Assembly: GCA_001910725.1 (NCBI GenBank)
Contig: MJGA01000023.1
Location: 124,001 to 188,000 of the forward strand
Direction: 5' to 3'
Source of the DNA: Phanerodontia chrysosporium
Lineage: Eukaryota; Basidiomycota; Agaricomycetes; Polyporales; Phanerochaetaceae
DNA length: 64,000 bases
Of this stretch, positions 56,433-64,000 are shown one piece after another (position 1 is the stretch's first letter; every line of letters starts with the position of its first letter). Position numbers and translations under genes: made by a program. Below the pieces are notes generated by a model. It was not told the origin of the DNA. It ran no database searches and saw only the letters and a program-made list of their open reading frames with translations.

Positions 56433-57669
56433 GGCGGGCAGCAAGCGGCGGGGCGCAGCTGGCTGGTGTGTGCGACGTCGACGTCGTCCTCCGAGTCGTC
56501 GGGTGGGAGGTCGTGGGGCAAGAGGGAAAAAGCGAGCAGCGAGCGGCCGCATCCTGGCTCTGTCTGCATCCATCCCCTGAAACCGGTTCTAGACTCTTGA
56601 CCCCCGCACGAAGGCTGTTTGTGGGCGCCTGTGTACCGCGTTTGATGCCCGCGGACGTCATTCCCTCGCGACCCGCCCCGCCGCCGTCCGCAGCAGTCTC
56701 AGCTCTCGCCCCGCACTCCTCCTCGCTATTTCGGTCGTCGGCCCCCCTGCCACTCCCAGGACGTGTATGCCGCCTCTCAGAGACACTCTGTGCATCGAGA
56801 GCCCGCCGTCTGTACCCCTCGCACGCAATTTTCGCTTGACAACGCGAATTTCACCAAGTGGAGCCGAAGCGGTGATGCGACACTGGGGCACTCATATCTT
56901 CCCGCCATGCGCTGACCTTGCCCTACTCGCAGCTCACCCCCTCGCGTCATCCTCATCGCCTCTCATCGCCTCTCTGTGCAAGGCTGCTAGAGACGTGAGC
57001 GGGACGGCGTCGAGCGGGCACTGTCGGGGCTGTCGTGCGAGCATGTGTCCTTCCCAGGATCGGACTAGCGTGCACCCGCATCTGTCGCCTGTGCCTTGTC
57101 TGGACCTCGCTGGCTGGCTGTCCTGCCACGTCGCTGTCCGCGTCGGCGTCCTGCTCACGAACGTTCGCTCTGGGGAAACAGGCCTGTCCTGCCCTGGCCT
57201 CTCGAGCTCGAGGCAGATCAGACGTCGCCGACAGCCAATCGGGAGATCTTTGCTTACACGCGTCTGTGGCGTCCGCCGTCGCGGTGGCCTGCTCCCGCCC
57301 CGCCCTTCTATCGCGCTCCTCGACGCTGGAGGGTGCATACCTGGCACGCGTAATGGCGGTGTGTTCGGTGCCGAACGCCACGACGGTCCCATCGCTCATC
57401 GTTGTGGATTCCCGTTGACTCCCGTGATGGCCGTTTGGCCCGCGCGACATGCGCGCAAGGCCGATCCTCAATAAATCCTCGATGACGCAACCGCGGCAGC
57501 ACATACTCGCTTGCGCAGGCGGTTCCTCCTTCCGTGGCCCTACGCTGCTGCCAGATGTACGATACTTGATAGTGTCACACCCGACATACTGACTGCTGAA
57601 TATAATGTCTGTGATTTGTAGAGTGAGAGTGTTGCAGGTGGGAATTGACTTGTATAGAGTTGGTCTTGC
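56433..57669. other. GC-rich region without a supported gene
   Basis: About 1.2 kb. Both strands carry open frames of 100-235 codons, overlapping in several phases, as expected for GC-rich non-coding DNA. No domain or consistent exon chain was found. Confidence 0.4.
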
Positions 57670-57900
57670 AATACTGAACTCTCAGGTGTATCCTGCAGTC
57701 GCCAGCTGCTCCGGCGCCTTCGTGCCCTTGATGACTGTGTTGTCAGTGAGACCCGAGCATGGACGTGTTCAGGCAGTCTGCACTCATCACCTCATGCAAC
57801 CACGGCCTGTAGGTGTACGGCGGGTTGAGCGCGACAACGTCCAAGCGTGCCTTGGCGCGGTGCCTCCCGGCGAATTCCCATGCAGCATGCGTGGACCATC
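57670..57900 (-). pseudogene. Relic of a GRE2-like NAD(P)-dependent reductase/epimerase
   Basis: The minus strand reads HAAWEFAGRHRAKARLDVVA then LNPPYTYRPWLHEV and ADCLNTSM, then, after a frame change, NTVIKGTKAPEQLATAGY. These correspond, in order, to the substrate-side segment of GRE2-type ketoreductases (AAWEFA, D-VV-NPP, HEV, LNTS, then a region ahead of VDVRD). The dinucleotide-binding N-terminus and the C-terminus are not found nearby, and a stop intervenes. Confidence 0.5.
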
Positions 57901-58422
57901 TCACATGCTTTAAAATACAACGGAATCCATTAGAATACAAGTACAATAATATCGCAGTACCATGTTGTAGATATAGGGTGCAATAATGACCTACCTGCCG
58001 AATACCGGGACCCTCGCACGCTGAACATGACCGTGACGCAGTGGAAGACGACCGTTGTAACACCTGTGACCCAGTGTCCTCTCCAGGACCGCGGCACTTT
58101 CCGCCCAGCCTCGATGAACGACCGTATCTACTCTTGAGAATAGCAAATCTTTGAATTTCGGGTCATACAATAGAGTTGGTTAGCTGTCAAGTGGCAAGTA
58201 TGTCGAGAAACAGCGTTGCGATTGGTGTACAGGGTCACCTAAGCAGTGTACGGGGTCCGGGTTTATTGAGCGCCGGTACTGCTTACCTGACGCCGTCGCT
58301 TGTCTTCTCCCACGAAGGCGAATCCGTGAGCTGAAGTCCACGCGAGAGGCAGCACTTGACCTCCCGAGCAGAGGTAATAGCATTTATAACCTCATCGGCT
58401 ACAATTCTAACCGCTGGTCTAC
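57901..58422. other. Spacer upstream of F-box A5
   Basis: About 520 bp. ATTTATAACC near 58381 is a TATA-like element about 40 bp before the start codon. Confidence 0.35.
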
Positions 58423-60048
58423 ATGCAGAACGTACTTGACTTCATGGACACCACAAACTGGAAGTGGCCAGAGGCCATGTCCCCGGGCCAACAGCAGATT
58501 ATCGACACCTATTGCAAATACGCAGGCGACGCGAGCTTTTCGGCAGAACGACTGCGTGACTTGAAGACGCGCTGGAACGGCATGCTGCCGGTTGCGCGGC
58601 TGCCCTCTGAGCTCCTTCTGCTCGTCTTCGACGACTGGGCGTCGGAATGCTACGCCGAGACGCAAAACACCCAGCCTGCGTTCCGGCCATACGCATGGGT
58701 CCGCTGCACACACGTCTGCCGGCGCTGGCGCGAGCTCGCGCTGGCGTCGCCGTGCCTTTGGCGACGCATCGTGCCCGCGAGCCCCGCCTGGACGCAGGAG
58801 CTGCTCGACCGCTCGCGGCAGGCGCCGCTGCTCGTCGACTTTAACGGCGCGGACGCCAAGTCCGGCTGGGACGTCGAACGCGTGCGCGCGGAGGGCACGC
58901 ACCACCTCCTCCGGCACCAGTTCCACCGCATCCGCGCGGCGCACATGGACGCCTTCGACTTTGACAACCCCGCCGAGATCGCGGCGCCGCTCCTCACCGC
59001 GCTGCGCGTCACAGGCTTCTACGAGAACCCGATCGCGGCGGCCCTCTTCCGCAACGCCGCCCTCGTCGATCGCTCCCCCGAGGACGCGTGGGTGTTTGCG
59101 CGCGACGGCCTGCCTGCGCTCGCGCGCCTGGACGTCTTCACGGCGACGCAGGCCATCACCTGGTCCTGCTTCCGCGCGACGCTGCAGCAACTCCGCACGC
59201 GCGCTGTCCGCCCCCAGCCGTCCCCAGCCGCCTGGCGCACCGCGCTCAGCGCGATGCCGCGGCTGCGCACGCTGGACATCGACCTCGGGGACCCGACGGC
59301 CAGCGGCACCTTCCCGCAATGGACGCCCGCCGCGCCGGCCAGCGGCCCCGTCGTGCTCCGCGCGCTGCACACCCTGACGCTCGTCGACGAGGGAGACGGC
59401 CGCGCCGCGGCCGCGCTGCTCGCCGGCCTCGCGCTGCCCGCCGCCCGCACCGTGCACGTCGAGCTGCATGCCGTGCGCGCCGCCGCGGACGCCCCGGGCC
59501 ACCTCCGCGCGCTGCTCGCCGCGCTCGCGCCGCTCACGCGCGGGGGCGCGCTCGAGGACCTGCAGGCGGACCTCCCGGCGCGCGCGGGCGCGCTCGCGCT
59601 GCGGCTCGCGCTGGCGGCGGCGCCGGGCATGCCGCGCGTGTGCGTGTGTGCGCGCACGGACCTCCCGCGCGCGGCGCTGCGCGCGTACCTCGCCGCGCTG
59701 CGCGACGTGCGCGTGCTCCGCATCGGCGGGGACCTCCGCGCCGCGGCCGCGTTCGTGCGCATGCTCCAGCCGCCGTCCGCGCGCACGGCGGCGGACCGCA
59801 CGCCGCTGTTCCCGCGCCTCGGCGCGCTGCGCCTGCTCGGCATGTGCTGGAGCCCGCGCGGAGCCGATGGCGGGAGCGCGGACGAGGACGAGGACGAGGA
59901 GGAAATGTTCGAGGAGGACGTGCATGAGCTGATGAGGCAGACGGAGAGGATGATGGAGAGCCGGAAGAGAGCGGGGTACGAGGTCCAGCGCGTCGTTTTG
60001 GCGGAGAAGCTGAACGAGGTGGTCGTCAAGCGCCAAGAGGAGTTGTAA
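58423..60048 (+). CDS. F-box/leucine-rich-type protein, A5, very GC-rich
   Basis: Single exon of 541 codons, ATG at 58423 (MQNVLDFMDTTNWKWPEAM). F-box halves are LPVARLPSELLLLVF (about 53-67) and CTHVCRRWRELALASPCLW. The rest is Ala/Leu/Arg-rich with leucine-rich segments (LPRLGALRLLG, PRLRTLDIDL) and a short acidic run ADEDEDEEEMFEED. From about 59300 to 59850 the sequence is extremely GC-rich, with nearly every third codon position G or C. This leaves a 643-codon frame open on the opposite strand, judged a shadow. SCF adaptor role inferred. Confidence 0.78.
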   Translation: MQNVLDFMDTTNWKWPEAMSPGQQQIIDTYCKYAGDASFSAERLRDLKTRWNGMLPVARLPSELLLLVFDDWASECYAETQNTQPAFRPYAWVRCTHVCRRWRELALASPCLWRRIVPASPAWTQELLDRSRQAPLLVDFNGADAKSGWDVERVRAEGTHHLLRHQFHRIRAAHMDAFDFDNPAEIAAPLLTALRVTGFYENPIAAALFRNAALVDRSPEDAWVFARDGLPALARLDVFTATQAITWSCFRATLQQLRTRAVRPQPSPAAWRTALSAMPRLRTLDIDLGDPTASGTFPQWTPAAPASGPVVLRALHTLTLVDEGDGRAAAALLAGLALPAARTVHVELHAVRAAADAPGHLRALLAALAPLTRGGALEDLQADLPARAGALALRLALAAAPGMPRVCVCARTDLPRAALRAYLAALRDVRVLRIGGDLRAAAAFVRMLQPPSARTAADRTPLFPRLGALRLLGMCWSPRGADGGSADEDEDEEEMFEEDVHELMRQTERMMESRKRAGYEVQRVVLAEKLNEVVVKRQEEL

Positions 60049-60226
60049 GGCACTGGTCAGTTGCACGAGTTGGTACATATTCCTTTTTTCACGGATCGCC
60101 CTCGCAGCACAACATACTCCGATTCTGTCAATCCCTGTAGACGTGAGATCACCGCAGCCCCGCATAGGTCTGTGCAATCCCCTGATTGCATACATCAAGC
60201 TGTGTTCGATTACAGAGAGGTGATGA

Positions 60227-61892
60227 TTATCCAAACAAGAGTGACAGCCCATAGTCGTCATCGTCGTCGTCCACTTCTGCGGCTCCTGACGCCGTGCCAA
60301 CATCATCCCTCGGTCCATGAATCCCCCCATGAAGACGCACCACTCGTGGACCCATCCCTAGCTTCTCCCGGCGGAGGACAACGTCTGCGAGGCGCTGCAG
60401 GAGCGGGCGCCGGACGCGGCCGACCTTCTGGTCCAGGCGGGGCGGCGGCAGGCGTGCATCCTCGGGGAAGCTGCTGACGGTGAGCACCGCGAGCTGCGGC
60501 ATGAACACCGCGTGGCCGTCCTCGAGGGCCTGCAGGAACGCCGCGAACGCGGCGCGCGGGATGTCGAGCGACCGCAGCCGCGCGGCCGTGAGGTGCGCCC
60601 AGGCCCCCGGAGACGGGCAGCAGTCCAGCCGCAGAGACGCGACCCCGCAGTACGCCGGGCATGTGGCGAGGATGTGCGCGGCGAGGTCCGCCACTACGGG
60701 CCGCAGCTGCCGCTCGTTTGGAAGATCGACGGACGCAAGTAGGAGTGCGTCGACCGAGTCCGACTTCAAGTTGCTGGGGTGGAGTATCACCTGGAATGTA
60801 TCCCAGTCCCACTCTATCCAGGCGTCGACCGTTTCTGTTGGTTGCTGGCGCTCAAAAGCGCTGCTTGCTTGCCGTACGGCGGTGGTGAAGAATCGCTTGT
60901 AGCTGGGCAGAATAGGGGCGTACTGCGAGGCCTCTTCAGTCATGCCGGACGGGTGGGTGTTCATGGTGATCTCCATCGACGATGGCGATGCCTCGAGCTG
61001 ATGGACCAGGTATGTGGCTGCGTTAAGGGCCTCATCCCCTGCAACACGCACGCATGCACGTCTGAGCCGCGAAAGATGTATTCGCGCGCTCGTGGGGTGA
61101 TCGAGTGCGCCGTCTTCCAGGTCGATGTCTTCGAACACGTTGGACAGATCCAAGGACTCGAGAGAAGGCATCAGTTGCAAGACAGCGATCCATTCCGAGA
61201 CTGAAGCTTGGTGGAGTACGGGGGGCCAATAGCGTAGACTGTCAGATCGACCAGACTAGGTTTCAGCCAGGTTTGCATAGCGGGCCACCGTGACATGCTA
61301 CAGCGAAGCGTCGTCAGCCGTGGGAGATCGAGGTCCAGACGATACGTGGCTGCGCCCAGGTCGCTGTACCATAGGTGGAAAGTGAAGTCTGCTGACTCTA
61401 GAGCAGGCAGAGCCACCGGCTGGACGCTGTGCTGCTGGAGTGCCTGTATCACGTCGTTCGTAATGTAGAACTTTACCAAATTTCTCCAGCGGTGCAAGTT
61501 CTCCAGGAAAACAGGCATCCAGACGTTGCAATACGGCCCGCAATGCGTTCTGAGCTCGATAGGGCTTTTCGCGGACCTCTTGAGGAATGTTCGAAGACAT
61601 GCCTCTCGTCTTGGACCCGTCCAACAGTCGATATTAGTCCAGAGTAGCGGATACCGTAGGGCCACAACGCGCCATCGCGAGCACACGTGGGTCAGGTGAA
61701 TCCAGGAGTTCAGCGGGCGACAAAGGTCCTTGACGATTGATATAATATAGAGTAACGTTTCGTCAGGAAGACAGCCGACACAAGTGAGAGTGTTCTTGTA
61801 AGTCTTCAATGAACGGAGGTGCTCTTCCATTCGGGCGACATCCCCTGTGCTTGCACGATAGCCTTGTCGACGTCCGAGTGTAGAGGTGGCAT
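60227..61892 (-). pseudogene. F-box gene B2, interrupted by two single-base shifts
   Basis: Minus-strand product in three frames. From the ATG at 61892: MPPLHSDVDKAIVQAQ; after the run of four C at 61842-61845 the frame shifts to DVARMEEHLRSLKTYKN, then TCVGCLPDETLLYII and LTHVCSRWRVVALRYPLLW, as in B1. At the run of six G at 61220-61225 it shifts again, continuing as PPVLHQASVSEWIAVLQ and LMPSLESLDL to the stop at 60227, with an acidic tail of Asp residues. Each break is repaired by one extra base in the run. Outside these sites the gene is full length with no stops. Either two homopolymer sequencing errors or a very young pseudogene. Confidence 0.72.
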
Positions 61893-63164
61893 TGAGGCCT
61901 AGGAAAACAACGTGTATAGAGTAACAACAAGATTCGTTGCCCCACTAGAGTGGTTGTGGTTTGTGAGGAGCCACCCTTGTCCTCGGGCCATGGTCGTTGT
62001 GTGGGGTGATCGGGGGTTCGTGGAAGGACCCCGCAATATACCCCGTCGCTAACAGTACGTTGGAACGTTCAGTAGTTCAGTAGAATTATATCGCCGGGTG
62101 GCTCACCAGTATCGTAGCAATGAAGCTATGTTGAAGCCCGGACGCGAGTAGTCCAAGAGGTGCAGAACAGAAGACCCTGGATACCCCTCACCGTGCAGCC
62201 GACGAGCCGTACATGAGCAGATCAAGTTCACGGTGCTATCGCTATACATGCTCCGAACACGCGGAGACGTTCATTCCACGCATGAGTCGGTCGATATTTG
62301 CCAACGGTGGGGTTTCTGCAATATCAGAGAAGTCAAGCAAGGAAGTATATCCTGTCGCTTAGCAATGTGTCACAGTGGTGACCGGGGTTCGGTACAGGAC
62401 CCGGGTAACCCCGCCGTAGCAGACCGCATAACATTGGAACTCCTGACGCTCGCTCACTGTTCACCTGAACGCGGTCCCTCCCCAATACGTTTGCCTGTGC
62501 TAGATGGGCTCCTCCATCCTATGGCGTCCTGGCAGCTGGATCAGACTGCCTTACGGACAGGAATTCCTCAGCCCTCACCTCTGCCACACCCCTTTATTGG
62601 TCCTTCCCTTTCATCTCCGGCTCCACCAACTGTAAAACCTATCGTGGGACCCAGAGGCCGAGATTCACCCCGGACCGAGTGCAGTCCTCTGCGCCTACAC
62701 CTCCCAGGGCCTAATCGAGTCGCGAAGTACTACCACAGGTGGGCGTGGCCGACATCCGTCCGCCCATCTGCCATGCCTGCTGCAGACAATGTAAGCACTG
62801 CAACGAAGCAGCGCCACTCCGTCATATGCCCTGGCGGCAGATGATTCGCGATATTAGCACAAGTCCAGTTTCTTCGTGTGACATTACTTGACGAGCTCAT
62901 CGCCATCGCTACACTATTCTCGTTACGACGATGTCTTCCTGTCGGTGTTCGTCCATCGATTCGGGAGGAATGCAGTGCTCTCGGCATGCCTTTGACTCTC
63001 CATCTCAATAGCAAGTATTTCGAGGAGTTTCTGTGGTTCCAGACGTAGTGTACTATACATGCATGCATGCAAAATGGGACTCTTGAGAATAATTCAATGA
63101 GACGTATGTTCTGTATCGGATCACTGGGAAGCCAATGCAAGAGACGGATGTCCGCGTATATGCT
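61893..63164. other. 1.3 kb without a supported gene
   Basis: A plus-strand frame at 62233-62844 is open for about 200 codons but lacks motifs and typical splice context. The region should include the 3' end of the sugar porter. Confidence 0.4.
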
Positions 63165-64000
63165 TCAGATCTTTATCTCCTCAATCTGTCCAGCGTCGGA
63201 GGACTTGTCTCTGTCCGACCGCGAATCAGAGATACCGGCCTCACGCGCAGCGTCGTCGGCGAGCTTCGCGACAGCTTCTTCGCCGTCGAAGATCCTGCAG
63301 GCAAGGTCAAAATTTGTCATCGCACGGAATGCGAGGGACTCACGCAGCGGTCTCTTCGAGGGTGCGCTAGTGCGAGGTGTGATGAGCCCGAGTAACACAT
63401 AGCGAAGGAAGATTGCTTACGTTCTTAGTCTCCACGAGGTAGAGATAAATGAATACAATCTCGAAGAGAAGCCAGCAGTCGTATACGATCTTTCGAGAAT
63501 GTGTCAGAAAGCAAAGACCGGTAACGTAGCGGGCCGGCACTTACGTAGTACTTCCAACCAATGCTAGAATTGGCACGTTAGCACAGCTTCGCATGGCGAA
63601 CATGGAATGCTTACGCATCGAGTGCGATAGGGTTGACATATCTGCGTAAAAAGTCAGAAACCGTGACAGGAAGCTCCTGTGAGAGACATACTGGTTGAAA
63701 ATCAGGGAGAGCGTGAGGGCAAAGCTATACAGGGTGAAGCCTTTTTGACGGATGGAGAACGGCAGAATCTCGACGTTGTACAGCACGATGAGGGGCGTGT
63801 ATGCGATCTGTCCCAAGCTGCGTCAGTATTTCATAGTTTTGACCGCAGACTGGTGCGTACATCGTCTAGAAATCCCACCGTCAACAGTTTTCAGATACAC
63901 ACGATAGGTAAGAACTTACAGAAAGCGTAGAACAAGACTGAGAAAGGGGTGGAATCTGTCAGAAGCGTATGTAATGACCGGAGTAGAAAACGTACAGATC
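63165..64000 (-). CDS. Sugar porter of the major facilitator superfamily, C-terminal part
   Basis: Exons (minus): beyond 64000 to about 63996, 63955-63920, 63817-63692, 63641-63615, 63563-63545, 63489-63421, 63366-63344 and 63294-63165. Readable protein: AYTPLIVLYNVEILPFSIRQ then GFTLYSFALTLSLIFNQ, YVNPIALDAIGWKYYIVY, VFIYLYLVETKNRTLEETAA, and IFDGEEAVAKLADDAA. The V-E-x-LP-x-x-x-R-x-KG and VETKNRTLEE motifs are typical of fungal sugar porters of the lactose-permease/hexose group; these correspond to the last membrane helices and the cytosolic tail. Several exons are 19-36 nt. The 5' part lies beyond the window, so substrate cannot be guessed. Confidence 0.85.

Noticed and set aside
56767..57474. 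235-codon plus-strand frame
   Set aside because: Composition is Arg/Ser/Pro noise, open in several phases on both strands; no domain recognised.
58399..60330. 643-codon open frame on the minus strand opposite F-box A5
   Set aside because: It overlaps the F-box gene fully, its product is Arg/Ala/Gln/Glu low-complexity, and its openness is explained by the very high GC at third positions of the sense gene.
62233..62844. 203-codon plus-strand frame
   Set aside because: No recognisable motif, Pro-rich chance-like composition, no intron context; kept as unassigned sequence.

Overview
The window looks like nuclear DNA of a filamentous basidiomycete, most likely a wood-decay Agaricomycete of the Polyporales type (inference). 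The reasons are many short spliceosomal introns (about 45-75 bp, GTRNGY..YAG), a dense two-strand gene layout, an expanded set of F-box/leucine-rich proteins, a DUF6535 membrane protein, S53 sedolisins, and conserved single-copy fungal genes. No prokaryotic operons, rRNA, tRNA, CRISPR array or intact transposon was recognised. Exon chains were built by hand from splice signals, reading frame and family motifs; ends may be off by a base or two.

Layout. 1-3.9 kb: a glycerol-3-phosphate/DHAP acyltransferase (minus, 3' end off the window) divergent from signal peptidase subunit SPC3. 3.9-18 kb: accessory stretch with three long F-box genes on the minus strand, an uncharacterised acidic protein, a P450-like relic, glyoxalase I, a small CxxC protein and an F-box-like gene. 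18-33 kb: the most interesting block. It holds an FHA protein with a degenerate phosphothreonine site, a second FHA protein that is a truncated copy of the 5' part of the neighbouring checkpoint kinase, the Chk2/Rad53-type kinase itself, a small Zn(2)Cys(6) protein, a TP-rich protein, and two convergent sedolisin paralogues with identical exon sizes. The two sedolisins share a nearly identical promoter-plus-exon-1 tract and both have lost the catalytic Glu, Asp and Ser. 33.8-35 kb: mitochondrial GTP/GDP carrier. 35-38 kb: an intact F-box gene followed tail to tail by a decayed F-box copy. 38.4-40.8 kb: membrane-anchored alpha/beta-hydrolase of the tripeptidyl-aminopeptidase type. 41-50 kb: CxxC relic, F-box gene with one frameshift, large DUF6535 protein with 22-residue repeats, F-box gene. 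50.8-56.4 kb: FIG4 phosphoinositide phosphatase, then a PC-esterase/TBL-like protein. 57.7 kb: relic of a GRE2-like reductase. 58.4-61.9 kb: two more F-box genes, one with two frameshifts. 63.1-64 kb: 3' part of a sugar porter.

The conserved genes serve general cell functions (lipid synthesis, secretion, methylglyoxal detoxification, checkpoint signalling, mitochondrial nucleotide transport, vacuolar phosphoinositides). Between them lie about ten F-box genes or remains in two main architectures, plus relics of other families, which marks the interstitial DNA as a fast-evolving duplication zone. The best candidates for undescribed biology are the paired pseudo-sedolisins with a shared promoter and the stand-alone FHA copy of the checkpoint kinase.
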